Under the pieces are notes generated by a model, which was given only the letters and a program-made list of their open reading frames with translations, ran no database searches and had not been told where the DNA came from. A stretch of 64,000 nt of DNA, from positions 1,991,501 to 2,055,500 of the forward strand of contig NZ_CP127173.1 of assembly GCF_030264295.1 (NCBI RefSeq). Reading direction: 5' to 3'. This stretch comes from Amycolatopsis nalaikhensis. GTDB lineage: Bacteria; Actinomycetota; Actinomycetes; Mycobacteriales; Pseudonocardiaceae. A program made the translations under genes and the position numbers. This document shows, one piece after another, positions 28,354 to 37,725 of this stretch (the stretch's first letter is position 1; each line of letters opens with the position of its first letter).

Positions 28354-28979
28354 TGCGGCGCACCCTCATTCCGATCGGCGCGGCTGTGCTCCTCCTCAGC
28401 GCATGCACGACCACCAACGGCGGAACCCCGTCGCCGTCGAGTCCCACCAGCGACCAGCCCACGACATCGGGTTCGGCAACCGGCCTGCCGGGCCCTGGCG
28501 TCCCGAAGGTCGAATCGCCGATCGACGTCACCCACTTCAAGTCGGCGCCCTGCGATGCGCTGACGGCTGATCAGATCACCGGTCTCCTGGGGCCCGGCGT
28601 GACGCCCAAGACGGATTTGAACGCGCCGGCAGGCCCGAGTTGCAGCATTCATCCACCCGAGGTCACCCAGGCCGGCGTGCTCGTGATCTTCACCGATGTG
28701 GATGACCGTGGATTGACCAGTCTCTACGCGGCCAAGGACGTCAAGTATCCATTCTTCATGCCGCTGAGTCCCGTGGATGGCTATCCGGTCGTGGCCTATG
28801 GCTTGGCTGATGACCGAGCTTCGCGGGGTACCTGCCAGATCGCTGTCGGCACAAGCGATCAGCAGACTGTGGATATCGGTGTCACGCAGTCTGAACAGAA
28901 CGTCGGCAAGACGGACCCCTGCGAGGCAGCACGTGGTGTCGCGGCGTCCGTGCTGGGCAATCTTCGTGAGGTGAAGTAG
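28353..28979 (+). CDS. DUF3558 lipoprotein
   Basis: A protein of 208 residues. The signal peptide ends in the lipobox LLSAC with lipidated C18, followed by a Ser/Thr/Pro linker (about 20-50). The DUF3558 domain has PCDALTADQITGLLG, SCSIHP and later DPCEAARGVAASVLGNL; paired Cys residues are typical of the family. Anchored on the outer face of the membrane, it may support the secreted partners. DUF3558 genes commonly sit beside EspG-type genes in Pseudonocardiaceae. The gene uses more A/T-ending codons than its neighbours. It overlaps the next gene by one base (TAGTG). Confidence 0.8.
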   Translation: MRRTLIPIGAAVLLLSACTTTNGGTPSPSSPTSDQPTTSGSATGLPGPGVPKVESPIDVTHFKSAPCDALTADQITGLLGPGVTPKTDLNAPAGPSCSIHPPEVTQAGVLVIFTDVDDRGLTSLYAAKDVKYPFFMPLSPVDGYPVVAYGLADDRASRGTCQIAVGTSDQQTVDIGVTQSEQNVGKTDPCEAARGVAASVLGNLREVK

Positions 28980-30289
28980 TGGTTACCGAAGGACCGCTTA
29001 CCGCCGCTGAGATCTACGAGCAGATCACTGGCGGAAAAGGTACTCAATCGCTCAGTACCGCCCAAGAGGCTGCCGGGCAGTTGACCACTCGGATGATCGA
29101 GCGGGCTCAACGCATCAACGCTCTCCGGGCCAAGACCATGTCCGGCTGGCAGGGCCGCGCCGGGGAGGCGGCCTCCGACGCCACTCTCCCCCTGGTGCAA
29201 GCGGCCGCTGATGATGCTGTTCATCTTGAGACCGCTCGGGCTGCCGTTTCCTCCCAGATGGATGCCTTTGGTACCGCCAAGAACTCCGTCAAGCCCGTTG
29301 CTCCTCAGCCTCCCGAACTGACCGCTGCCGATGTCGCTCATGTTCTCTCCGGTGATGGCTGGGGTTCCTACAACACCAAAGTCACCAGCTGGCAAACCGA
29401 CAGCCAGGCCAACATCGACGCCTTCACCGCCTACCATTCCGCCAGCAGCACCAATGGCGGGCAGATGCCTGCCCAATACGCGCAGCTCGCCGACTCCGGT
29501 TCACCCATCTCCATGGCCGACACCAAGACCAGCGGGACCACCGACACCGGCGAATGGGCCCGGAACCCGCGGCAGCCCGAGGTTCCCGCCCAGCAGAACC
29601 GGCAGACCGTCCAACCCGGACAGAACCAGGTCCCGAGCCAGGTCCCCGGCCAACACCAAAATCAAACCCAAAACCAGACGCAGAACCAAACCCAGAACCA
29701 GTTCCAGAACCAGTTCCAGCAACCCGGCAACACGGGCTCCGACACCACCCACGCCAACAGCTACGTCCCCCAGCCCGTGATGCCGCCCGCCGCCCAAGGG
29801 GGCTACCAGTTCGGGCCCACCGGGCAACCGATCAGCAACCTCGGTGGCAACAACGCTTACCTCCCCTTCGGCCCCGGCCCCGGCCCCGGCGGAGGCGACT
29901 TCGGACCAGGCGCAGGTGGCGGGTACCGACCCGGCGGCGGCACAGGAACGGGAACCGGATACCGGCCCGGCGCAGGCGCAGGAACAGGCGCAGGAACAGG
30001 CGGGTACGGGCCAGGAACCGGCCAAGGCACGCGCGGCCCCGGCGGAGCGACGGGAGCCCGCCTCCCGGAGGAACGCCTCCCCACCGGCCCCCGAGGCACC
30101 ACAACGGGCCCCCGAGGCGCCAACGGCATGCCCATGGCCGGTGGCCCGATGGGCGGCCGCGGCAAGGAAGAAGACCGGGAAAAGAAGAAGTCCCCCTACC
30201 TCCAGAACCCCGACCCGGACGAAACCTTCGGCGGCTTCCCCGAAAAGCCCATGCCCCCGGTGATCGGCGAAACCCGGACCAAGAAGTGA
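28979..30289 (+). CDS. WXG/PPE-like type VII substrate with N/Q- and G/P-rich tail
   Basis: A protein of 436 residues (GTG start). The N-terminal 150 residues are helical and include W57-Q-G59, a WXG turn, then long helices (LVQAAADDAVHLETARAAV). From about 195 to 255 it is N/Q-rich with NQTQ repeats; from about 280 to 400 it is rich in Gly, Pro, Thr and Tyr (GTGTGYRPG, GGYGPGTGQG). The C-terminus is charged and ends near DPDETFGGFPEK. It looks like a type VII effector or surface protein with a disordered tail. The adjacent EspG is the expected chaperone. The 5' half has relaxed third positions and the tail is strongly GC-biased. Confidence 0.72.
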   Translation: MVTEGPLTAAEIYEQITGGKGTQSLSTAQEAAGQLTTRMIERAQRINALRAKTMSGWQGRAGEAASDATLPLVQAAADDAVHLETARAAVSSQMDAFGTAKNSVKPVAPQPPELTAADVAHVLSGDGWGSYNTKVTSWQTDSQANIDAFTAYHSASSTNGGQMPAQYAQLADSGSPISMADTKTSGTTDTGEWARNPRQPEVPAQQNRQTVQPGQNQVPSQVPGQHQNQTQNQTQNQTQNQFQNQFQQPGNTGSDTTHANSYVPQPVMPPAAQGGYQFGPTGQPISNLGGNNAYLPFGPGPGPGGGDFGPGAGGGYRPGGGTGTGTGYRPGAGAGTGAGTGGYGPGTGQGTRGPGGATGARLPEERLPTGPRGTTTGPRGANGMPMAGGPMGGRGKEEDREKKKSPYLQNPDPDETFGGFPEKPMPPVIGETRTKK

Positions 30290-30966
30290 TCAACGCCGAA
30301 TTCTCACTGAACACCCTGCTCACCGCCATGCGCACCACCGGCTGCGGCGACCCGCACCCCGTCCTGGCGGGCGGCCTCCGCTACATCCCGCCGTCCGCCA
30401 AGGCCGCCGTCAACCGGGAAGCCTTCGAGGAACTCAGCCCCTACGGCTTCACCCAAGGCGACGGCTTCACCCCCGAATTCGAAGAAATCCTGCGGCTCAT
30501 CGACAACCCGGCCCGGGAGCTCTTCGCCTACGCCCGCGACACGACCGGGCAGATCGGCGTGCTCGTAGCGAGCAAAGGCCGAACGACCGTCAGTCTCGTC
30601 TGCCGCGGGGATCGGGTCGAACTCGAGGGCGTCTCCCCCGACGTCCACCCCGCCGACGCCCTCGTCGCGAAGCTCCCGGCCTGCGCCCCGGCGAGCATCA
30701 AACCCTTCTCGCTCCCCCAAGAAGACTTCAAAGACACCCAGGAAACCAGCGACATCTTCGACGACGCCCCCGCCCGCAGCCGCGAGGCCCAGGAGCTGGA
30801 CGCCCTCTTCCAGCAGCCCTACTACGGCGTCGGCCAGCTCTACGCCGATGACAAGACCCTCAACTACCTCGATCTCGACGCCGGGCGCGTCGGCTTCGCC
30901 CTCGCCGACGGCTACATCTCCATCCTGCCCGGCGAACCGCGGCAGCTGAGCGGGAAACTCAAATAA
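30286..30966 (+). CDS. ESX secretion-associated protein EspG
   Basis: An EspG-family protein of 226 residues. Features are the N-terminal FSLNTLLTAM, the central DTTGQIGVLVASKGRTTVSLVCRGDRVEL beta sheet and the closing tripeptide-rich GRVGFALADGYISILPGEPRQL. In mycobacteria EspG binds the tip of PE-PPE dimers in the cytosol and delivers them to the type VII channel. Here the partner is presumably the preceding WXG/PPE-like protein. The GTG start at 30286 overlaps its stop (GTGA), implying coupled synthesis. No EccB, EccC, EccD, EccE or MycP gene is in the window, so the export machine must be elsewhere. Confidence 0.82.
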   Translation: MINAEFSLNTLLTAMRTTGCGDPHPVLAGGLRYIPPSAKAAVNREAFEELSPYGFTQGDGFTPEFEEILRLIDNPARELFAYARDTTGQIGVLVASKGRTTVSLVCRGDRVELEGVSPDVHPADALVAKLPACAPASIKPFSLPQEDFKDTQETSDIFDDAPARSREAQELDALFQQPYYGVGQLYADDKTLNYLDLDAGRVGFALADGYISILPGEPRQLSGKLK

Positions 30967-30970
30967 GAAC

Positions 30971-31000
30971 GGCCGCCACCCCCGAACAGGGGTGGCGGCC
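30971..31000. terminator. Bidirectional hairpin between espG and nuoN
   Basis: GGCCGCCACCCC (30971-30982) pairs with GGGGTGGCGGCC (30989-31000) across a six-base loop, five bases after the espG stop and 13 bases beyond the nuoN stop. It probably ends both convergent operons. Confidence 0.85.
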
Positions 31001-31013
31001 CGGAAGCACTACC

Positions 31014-32582
31014 TCAGAAGGCGAACCCGCCCGCACCGGCCCAGCTCAGCGCGAACGCCGGGACCAGGCCCAGCACCAGCGTCACCGCCGTGCCCAGGAA
31101 GATCGCCGTTCCCGTGCCGAAGCCCGGGACCGAGACCGACGGCCCGTCCGCCGCCGGCTCCGAGAAGTACATCAGGACGATCACGCGCAGGTAGAAGAAC
31201 GCCGCCACCGCGCTGAACACCAGCGCGACCACCACCAGCGGGGCCATTCCGTCCGACAGCGCCGCCGAGAACACGACGAACTTGCCGACGAAGCCCGACG
31301 TCAACGGGATACCGGCCAGCGCCAGCAGCAGGAACGTGAAGACACCCGCGAGCAACGGCGAGCGTTTCGCCAGACCCGCCCACGCCGACAAGTGCGTCGC
31401 CTCGCCCGACGAGTCGCGGACCAGGCTGATCACGCCGAACGCCGCCAGCGTCGTGAACCCGTACGCCAGCAGGTAGAACAGCGTGCTCGACAACCCGTCC
31501 TTGGTCATCGCGATCGCGCCGATCAGCAGGAAGCCCGCGTGCGCGATCGACGAGTACGCGATCATGCGCTTGACGTCCGTCTGGGTCAGGCCCAGCACCG
31601 CGCCGACCACCATCGAAATGATCGCCACGCCCCACAGGACGCCGCGCCACTGCCACGACGTCGACTCGAACGCCACCGACAGCACCCGCAGGATGCCGCC
31701 GAACGCCGCCACCTTCGTGCACGCCGCCATGAACGCCGTCACGGGTGTCGGGGCTCCCTGGTACACGTCCGGGGTCCACGTGTGGAACGGGCCCACCGAA
31801 CCCTTGAACAGCAGGCCGACCACCAGCAGACCGAGCCCGGCGAACAGCAGCGTGTCGGACCGGTCCGACCCCGCCGCCGCGGCCGCGATGTCGCCCAGCT
31901 TCACCGAGTTCGCGTAGCCGTACAGCAGCGCCAGCCCGTACAGGAAGAACGCCGAGGAGAACGCGCCCAGCAGGAAGTACTTGACCGCCGCTTCCTGTGA
32001 GAGCAGGCGACGGCGACGCGCGAGGCCGCACATCAGGTACAGCGGCAACGACAGCACTTCCAGCGCGATGAACATCGTCAGCAGGTCGTTCGCCGCGCAG
32101 AACGCCATCATGCCGCCGAGCGCGAACAGCGTCAGCGGGAACACCTCGGTCTGCATCACCGTCGCCGTCTGGGCGCGGTCCTGGACCGTGCCCGGGCGGA
32201 TGCCCGCCTGCGCCACCAGCGCGCCGCCCGGCTCGACCACGCGGTCCGAGATCAGCAACACCGCGCCGAGCGCCAGCGCCAGCAGCGTGCCCCAGAGGAA
32301 CAGCGCCGGGCGGTCGATCGAGATCGAGCGGCTGAACGTCGTCACGCCGCCCGCCGGCGCCGAGCCGGTCGCGTACACGATCAGGGCGACGCCCGCGCCG
32401 ACGATCGCCAGCAGGCTCAGCACGACCTGCGAGCGGAACCGCGACCCCTTCGGGAAGAACGCCTCGACCAGCACGCTCACGCACGCCGCGCCGAAGACGA
32501 TCAGCACCGGCAGCACCGCCGGGTAGTCCACCGACGGCGTCGCGATCGGCGGCTCCGCCTGCGTCAGGAGGATGTCGAGCAC
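31014..32582 (-). CDS. nuoN: NADH-quinone oxidoreductase subunit N
   Basis: An antiporter-like proton-channel subunit of the membrane arm, 522 residues with about 14 TM helices. The Mrp-type core GSVGPFHTWTPDVYQGAPTPVTAFMA is visible with the conserved Lys residues of the transmembrane axis. GTG start at 32582, two bases after the nuoM stop. It is the last gene of nuoA-N; a bidirectional hairpin follows its end. Confidence 0.95.
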   Translation of the reverse strand: MLDILLTQAEPPIATPSVDYPAVLPVLIVFGAACVSVLVEAFFPKGSRFRSQVVLSLLAIVGAGVALIVYATGSAPAGGVTTFSRSISIDRPALFLWGTLLALALGAVLLISDRVVEPGGALVAQAGIRPGTVQDRAQTATVMQTEVFPLTLFALGGMMAFCAANDLLTMFIALEVLSLPLYLMCGLARRRRLLSQEAAVKYFLLGAFSSAFFLYGLALLYGYANSVKLGDIAAAAAGSDRSDTLLFAGLGLLVVGLLFKGSVGPFHTWTPDVYQGAPTPVTAFMAACTKVAAFGGILRVLSVAFESTSWQWRGVLWGVAIISMVVGAVLGLTQTDVKRMIAYSSIAHAGFLLIGAIAMTKDGLSSTLFYLLAYGFTTLAAFGVISLVRDSSGEATHLSAWAGLAKRSPLLAGVFTFLLLALAGIPLTSGFVGKFVVFSAALSDGMAPLVVVALVFSAVAAFFYLRVIVLMYFSEPAADGPSVSVPGFGTGTAIFLGTAVTLVLGLVPAFALSWAGAGGFAF

Positions 32583-32584
32583 GG

Positions 32585-34135
32585 TTACTTGCCTCCCTGA
32601 ACCGCGGACAGCGTCTGCTGCACCGTCGGGGTGACTGTGTCGAGCACCGGCTTCGGGTAGAAGCCGAGGACGAGGATCAGCACGACCAGCGGCGCCAGGA
32701 TCGCGATCTCCCGGCCGTTGAGGTCGCGGATCGCCTTCTTCGCGCCCAGTTCCGGCGCGATCGCCGTGCCCGGGCCCCCGCCGACGCCCACGAGAGCGTC
32801 ACCGCGGACCGGGCCCTGCATCACGCGCTGGTAGAGCCACAGGACGTACGCCGCGGCCAGGACCATGCCCACCGTGGCGAGGATCGTGTAGACCGGCTGG
32901 TCCACAAAGGACCCCAGCAGCACCAGGAACTCGGAGACGAACGAGTTGGTGCCCGGCAGCGAAAGCGTCGACAGGCCGGCGAGGAGGAACATGCCCGCCA
33001 GCAACGGCGTCACCTTCGCCATGCCGCCGTAGTCGGAGATCCGCGTCGACCCGCCGCGCGCGACGACCAGGCCGATCACCACGATCAGCATGCCGGTCGC
33101 CAGGCTGTGGTTGAGCATGTACGTCGCCGAGCCGACCATCGCCTGCTCGTTGAACGCGAAGATGCCGAGCGAGATGAAGCCGAAGTGCGCGATGGACACG
33201 TAGGCGATGAACCGCTTCATGTCCCGCTGACCGGCCGCGAGGATCGAGCCGTAAAGGACACCGACCACCGAGAGCACCAGCACCAGCGGCGCCAGGGTCT
33301 TGCTCGCCTCCGGGAACATCGGCAGGCAGTAGCGCAGGAACCCGAACGTGCCGACCTTGTCCAGCACGCCGACCAGCAGGACGGCGACGCCGATCGGCGC
33401 CTCCCCCGCCGCGTCCGGCAGCCAGGTGTGGAACGGCACCAGCGGCGCCTTGATCGCGAAGGCCAGGAAGAACCCGAGGAACAGCCAGATCTGCGTGGAC
33501 AGCGGCGCATCCCGCACCACCGTCACCAGCGTGGCCCAGTCGAACGTGCCCTTGCCGAGCTTGTCCGACGCCAGCGAGTACGCCCCGATCGCCGACGCCA
33601 GCATGATCAGGCCGCCGAGGAACGAGTAGAGGAAGAACTTCACCGCCGCGTACTGCCGGTTCGCGCCGCCGTAGCCGCCGATCAGGAAGTACATCGGGAT
33701 CAGCATGATCTCGAACAGCACGTAGAACAGGAAGACGTCGGTCGCGGCGAACACGCCGATCGTGAGCGCCTCCTGCAGCAGGATCAGCGACAGGAACCCG
33801 CCCGCGCTGCGGCCCGGCGGCAGCTTGTCCAGCGTGCCGAGCCCGCCGACGACGATCGGCACCAGCAGCGCGATCACCGCGATCATGATCAGCGAGATGC
33901 CGTCGGTGCCGAACGCGATGTGCACGCCGAAGCTGGGGATCCAGTCGAAGCTCGACGTCATCTGCAGGCGCGGCCCGGATGCGTCGTAGCCGATCCAGAA
34001 CGGGATCACGAGCAGGAACTCGAGGATCGAGAAGCCCAGGGCGGCCAGCACCGCGGCGCGGTCGTTCCCCTTGAGGAACGCCAGCACCAGGGAGCCGGCG
34101 AGCGGCACCAGGATGAGGATGAGCAACCAGGTCAT
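32585..34135 (-). CDS. nuoM: NADH-quinone oxidoreductase subunit M
   Basis: An antiporter-like membrane subunit of 516 residues with about 14 TM helices. Key signatures are FAIKAPLVPFHTWLPDAAGEAP and KRFIAYVSIAHFGFISLGI. It forms a proton channel between NuoL and NuoN. The ATG at 34135 overlaps the nuoL stop by four bases. The gene carries one copy of the GTCCAC-N3-GGAC motif at 32900-32912. Confidence 0.95.
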   Translation of the reverse strand: MTWLLILILVPLAGSLVLAFLKGNDRAAVLAALGFSILEFLLVIPFWIGYDASGPRLQMTSSFDWIPSFGVHIAFGTDGISLIMIAVIALLVPIVVGGLGTLDKLPPGRSAGGFLSLILLQEALTIGVFAATDVFLFYVLFEIMLIPMYFLIGGYGGANRQYAAVKFFLYSFLGGLIMLASAIGAYSLASDKLGKGTFDWATLVTVVRDAPLSTQIWLFLGFFLAFAIKAPLVPFHTWLPDAAGEAPIGVAVLLVGVLDKVGTFGFLRYCLPMFPEASKTLAPLVLVLSVVGVLYGSILAAGQRDMKRFIAYVSIAHFGFISLGIFAFNEQAMVGSATYMLNHSLATGMLIVVIGLVVARGGSTRISDYGGMAKVTPLLAGMFLLAGLSTLSLPGTNSFVSEFLVLLGSFVDQPVYTILATVGMVLAAAYVLWLYQRVMQGPVRGDALVGVGGGPGTAIAPELGAKKAIRDLNGREIAILAPLVVLILVLGFYPKPVLDTVTPTVQQTLSAVQGGK

Positions 34136-36036
34136 CAGGAGAACCTCACCAGCAGGAGAGCCGCCAGAAGCAGGAACGTGCCGCCCAGCATCGACAGCGC
34201 GTAGGACCGGACGAACCCGGTCTGCAGCCGCCTCAGCCGGCCGGAGCCGCCGCCGAGCCCGGCGGCGAGGCCGTTGACCGCGCCGTCGACGCCGCGGTTG
34301 TCGACGTACACCAGCGCCCGCGAGAGCCAGGTGCCCGGGCGGGCGACCAGCGTCTCGTTGAGGGCGTTGCCGTAGAGGTCCTTGCGCGCGGCGCGGGTGA
34401 CGAACGAGACCCGCTGCGGCTGCTCGACCGGCACGTCACGCCGGAAGATCAGGTACGCGATCAGCACGCCCAGCACGGAGAACACGATCGCCGCGGCGGA
34501 GATCACCCCGGCGCTCAACGGCGAGTGGTGCGCTTCCTCCAGCTCGCCGACCGACGGGGTCAGCCAGTCGCTGAAGCGGTGGCCCAGCGCGAAGAACGCA
34601 CCGGCGCCGACCGAGCCGACCGCCAGGACCGCCATCGGGATCCACATGACCGACTTCGACTCGTGCGGGTGGAAGTCGCGGCCGTCGGCGCTCTTGAGGT
34701 CCTTCCAGCGCTCCTTGCCGAAGAACGTCATCACCATCAGGCGGGTCATGTAGAACGCGGTGAGCCCGGCGCCGAGCAGCGCCGCGCCGCCCATCACCCA
34801 GCCGCGCCAGCCGCCCTGGCCGAACGCCGCTTCGATGATCGCGTCCTTCGTGAAGAAGCCCGACAGCGGCGGGATGCCGATCAGAGCCAGGTAGCCGAGG
34901 CCGAAGGTGACGAAGGTGATCGGCATGTGCTTGCGCAGGCCGCCGAACTTCCGCATGTCGACCTCGTCGTTCATGGCGTGCATGACCGACCCGGCCCCGA
35001 GGAACAGCCCGGCCTTGAAGAAGCCGTGCGCGACCAGGTGCATGATGCCCAGCGCGTACGCGATGGGCCCGAGGCCGACCGCCAGCATCATGTAGCCGAT
35101 CTGGCTGACCGTGGAGTACGCGAGGACCTTCTTGATGTCGTCGTACGCGCAGCCAATGATGCACCCGAGCAGGAGCGTCACCGTGCCGACCAGCGTGACG
35201 ATCAGGCGGCCGTCTTCGGTGGCGTTGAAGATGTCCTTGGAGCGGGCCACCAGGTAGACGCCCGCGGTCACCATCGTCGCCGCGTGGATCAGGGCCGACA
35301 CCGGGGTCGGGCCCTCCATCGCGTCCGGCAGCCAGGCCTGCAGCGGGAACTGGCCGGACTTACCGCAGGCACCCAGCAGGAGCAGGATCGCCATCGCGGT
35401 GATCGCGCCCGTCGAGAACTTGCCGTCGCCGACCGCCTTGAAGACCTCGGCGTAGCCGGTCGAGCCCGCGTACTTGAACATGATGAAGATCGCCAGCGCC
35501 AGCCCGACGTCGCCGACGCGGTTCATCAGGAACGCCTTCTTCGCCGCGGTCGCGGCGGACGGGCGGCCCTGGTACCAGCCGATGAGCAGGTACGAGGCGA
35601 GACCCACGCCTTCCCAGCCGAGGTACAGCGTCACGAAGCTGTTGCCCAGCACCAGGACCAGCATCGAGGCGACGAAGAGGTTGAGGTACGCGAAGAAGCG
35701 GTACCGGCCCTCGTCGTCGGCCATGTAGCCGATCGAGTAGTAGTGGATCAGCATGCCGACGCCGGTGATGAGCAGCACGAACGTCAGCGACAGCGCGTCG
35801 ATCCGGAGCCCGAAGTCGATCTGCAGCGCGCCGACCGGGATCCACGAGTACACCTTGGTGTCCACAGTGGACGACGTGTCGGCGGTGAAGAACAGGATGA
35901 CGCCGTAGATGAATGCCAGGGTGACGGTGGCACAGCCGAGCAGATGCCCCCAGGCCTTCGCGCGCTTCCCTGCCAGCAGGAGGATCAGGGCGCCGAGACC
36001 GGGGAGGGCCACCAGCAGCCACGATGATGCGGTCAC
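34135..36036 (-). CDS. nuoL: NADH-quinone oxidoreductase subunit L
   Basis: The distal antiporter-like subunit, 633 residues. [51 protein letters not shown] and the long C-terminal lateral-helix region are present. It couples quinone reduction to proton transport. GTG at 36036 was chosen; the long upstream in-frame extension runs through nuoK and nuoJ and is not real. A copy of the GTCCAC-N3-GGAC motif lies at 35860-35872. Confidence 0.95.
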   Translation of the reverse strand: MTASSWLLVALPGLGALILLLAGKRAKAWGHLLGCATVTLAFIYGVILFFTADTSSTVDTKVYSWIPVGALQIDFGLRIDALSLTFVLLITGVGMLIHYYSIGYMADDEGRYRFFAYLNLFVASMLVLVLGNSFVTLYLGWEGVGLASYLLIGWYQGRPSAATAAKKAFLMNRVGDVGLALAIFIMFKYAGSTGYAEVFKAVGDGKFSTGAITAMAILLLLGACGKSGQFPLQAWLPDAMEGPTPVSALIHAATMVTAGVYLVARSKDIFNATEDGRLIVTLVGTVTLLLGCIIGCAYDDIKKVLAYSTVSQIGYMMLAVGLGPIAYALGIMHLVAHGFFKAGLFLGAGSVMHAMNDEVDMRKFGGLRKHMPITFVTFGLGYLALIGIPPLSGFFTKDAIIEAAFGQGGWRGWVMGGAALLGAGLTAFYMTRLMVMTFFGKERWKDLKSADGRDFHPHESKSVMWIPMAVLAVGSVGAGAFFALGHRFSDWLTPSVGELEEAHHSPLSAGVISAAAIVFSVLGVLIAYLIFRRDVPVEQPQRVSFVTRAARKDLYGNALNETLVARPGTWLSRALVYVDNRGVDGAVNGLAAGLGGGSGRLRRLQTGFVRSYALSMLGGTFLLLAALLLVRFS

Positions 36037-36047
36037 TCGGGGGTCTC

Positions 36048-36347
36048 CTAGTACTTCAGCAGGTTGGTGTCGTCGACCGAGGCCGAGCGCCGGGTGCGGA
36101 AGATGGCCATGATGATCGCCAGGCCGACCACGACCTCGGCGGCCGCGACGACCATGACGAAGAACGCCATGACCTGGCCGTCGAGCCCGCCGTTGATCCG
36201 GGCGAAGGTGACCAGCGACAGGTTCACCGCGTTGAGCATCAGCTCGATGCACATGAACACGACGATCGCGTTGCGCCGCACCAGCACGCCGACCGCGCCG
36301 AGCGCGAACAGCAGCGCCGACAGCAGCAGGTAGTACGTCGGGGTCAT
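36048..36347 (-). CDS. nuoK: NADH-quinone oxidoreductase subunit K
   Basis: A three-helix subunit of 99 residues. [18 protein letters not shown] carries the conserved membrane Glu of NuoK, and [20 protein letters not shown] a second acidic residue; both are in the proton path. The ATG at 36347 overlaps the nuoJ stop (ATGA). It lies 11 bases before nuoL. Confidence 0.95.
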   Translation of the reverse strand: MTPTYYLLLSALLFALGAVGVLVRRNAIVVFMCIELMLNAVNLSLVTFARINGGLDGQVMAFFVMVVAAAEVVVGLAIIMAIFRTRRSASVDDTNLLKY

Positions 36348-37204
36348 TCCTTCTCCCCTTCCGAAGCGCCTTCGGAACCGACCAGCGCGTGCGCGTCCGG
36401 GTGCTCGACGTCGTCGGCGACGAGCTTGCGTTCCTTCGCCAGCTCGATCGCCGAGGTCGACTCGATGATCGCCGACAGCGACTCGGGGGCGACCGAACCG
36501 TCCGGCAGCAGCGCCGGGGTGGCCACCGAGTTGGCGGTGGCGAACACACCCGGGCCGGGCAGCGGCGACGGCCGGTCGTGCTCGCCGCGGAAGCGCAGCA
36601 GCACGAGCTCCCGCTGCGACAGCTTCCCGCCCTTGGCGTGCCGGTCGGTGAAGGCCAGCACCATCGCGCCGATCGCGGCGGTGATGAGCAGCGCCGACGT
36701 CAGCTCGAACGGGAACAGGTAGTCGGTGAAGATCAGCTTGCCGAGGCCCTTGGGGCCGCCGCCCGCCGACGTCGTCGAGTCGAGCGGGGTCGCCGGGGTG
36801 ACGTTCTCCAGCGCCCGGTAGATGCCGGTGGCCAGCAGCGCGGCCATCCCGATGCCGAGGACGGTGGCGGCGAGCCGCTGTCCACGGAGGACTTCGACGA
36901 CCGAGTCCGAGCTTTCCCGGCCGACCAGCATCAGCACGAACAGGAACAGCATCATGATCGCGCCGGTGTAGACGATGATCTGCGTGAAGCCCAGGAACGG
37001 CGCCGACTGGATCATGTACAGCGCGCCCAGGCTCAGCATCGTCAGGACCAGCCACAGCGCCGAGTGGACGGCGTTGCGGGAGAAGATCATGCCGAGCGCG
37101 CCGAGCAGCGAGAGCGGGCCGAGGATCCAGAACGCGATCGCCTCGCCAGTGGTGACGCCCGCGGCCGCGCCGGTCGGGGCCTGGGCCAGAAGTGCGGTGA
37201 TCAC
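36344..37204 (-). CDS. nuoJ: NADH-quinone oxidoreductase subunit J
   Basis: A protein of 286 residues: five TM helices in the first 190 residues ([20 protein letters not shown] is the conserved pi-bulge helix), then a long hydrophilic C-terminal extension ([20 protein letters not shown]), commonly seen in actinobacterial NuoJ but absent from E. coli. GTG start at 37204 overlaps the nuoI stop (GTGA). It carries a GTCCAC-N3-GGAC motif at 36880-36892. Confidence 0.94.
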   Translation of the reverse strand: MITALLAQAPTGAAAGVTTGEAIAFWILGPLSLLGALGMIFSRNAVHSALWLVLTMLSLGALYMIQSAPFLGFTQIIVYTGAIMMLFLFVLMLVGRESSDSVVEVLRGQRLAATVLGIGMAALLATGIYRALENVTPATPLDSTTSAGGGPKGLGKLIFTDYLFPFELTSALLITAAIGAMVLAFTDRHAKGGKLSQRELVLLRFRGEHDRPSPLPGPGVFATANSVATPALLPDGSVAPESLSAIIESTSAIELAKERKLVADDVEHPDAHALVGSEGASEGEKE

Positions 37205-37725
37205 TTCGGAGCCTCCCCACGAGCCAGTTCGGGGCCGTTCACGTAGTAGTCCTGCTCGTTGTCGCCGAGCCGCATCGGGTGCGGCGGCTGCTCCATGCCG
37301 GGCAGCAGCGGGGCGAGCAGGTCCTCCTTCGTGTAGATCAGCCGCTGGCGGTCGTCGTCGGCCAGCTCGTAGAAGTTGATCATCGTCAGCGACCGGGTCG
37401 GGCACGCCTCGATGCAGAGGCCGCAGCCGATGCAGCGCAGGTAGTTGATCTGGTAGTCCGCGCCGTACCGCTCGCCCGGCGAGTACCGGGCCTCCTCGGT
37501 GTTGTCACCGCCCTCGACGAAGATCGCGTCCGCCGGGCACGCCCACGCGCACAGCTCGCAGCCGACGCACTTCTCGAGGCCGTCCGGGTGGCGGTTCAGC
37601 TGGTGCCGGCCGTGGTAACGCGGGGCGGCGGGCGCGCCGGCCTCCGGGTACTCCTCGGTGGCGACCTTCTTGAACATCATCCCGAAGGTGACGCCGAAGC
37701 CCTTGACGGGATCAAGAAACCCCAT
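37201..37725 (-). CDS. nuoI: NADH-quinone oxidoreductase subunit I
   Basis: A 174-residue ferredoxin-like subunit with two [4Fe-4S] sets: C53, C56, C59, C63 ([12 protein letters not shown]) and C98, C101, C104, C108 ([12 protein letters not shown]). It carries clusters N6a and N6b towards NuoB. The ATG at 37725 has AGGAAGGAG upstream, which decides the start and gives a 14-base overlap with nuoH. Confidence 0.96.
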   Translation of the reverse strand: MGFLDPVKGFGVTFGMMFKKVATEEYPEAGAPAAPRYHGRHQLNRHPDGLEKCVGCELCAWACPADAIFVEGGDNTEEARYSPGERYGADYQINYLRCIGCGLCIEACPTRSLTMINFYELADDDRQRLIYTKEDLLAPLLPGMEQPPHPMRLGDNEQDYYVNGPELARGEAPK

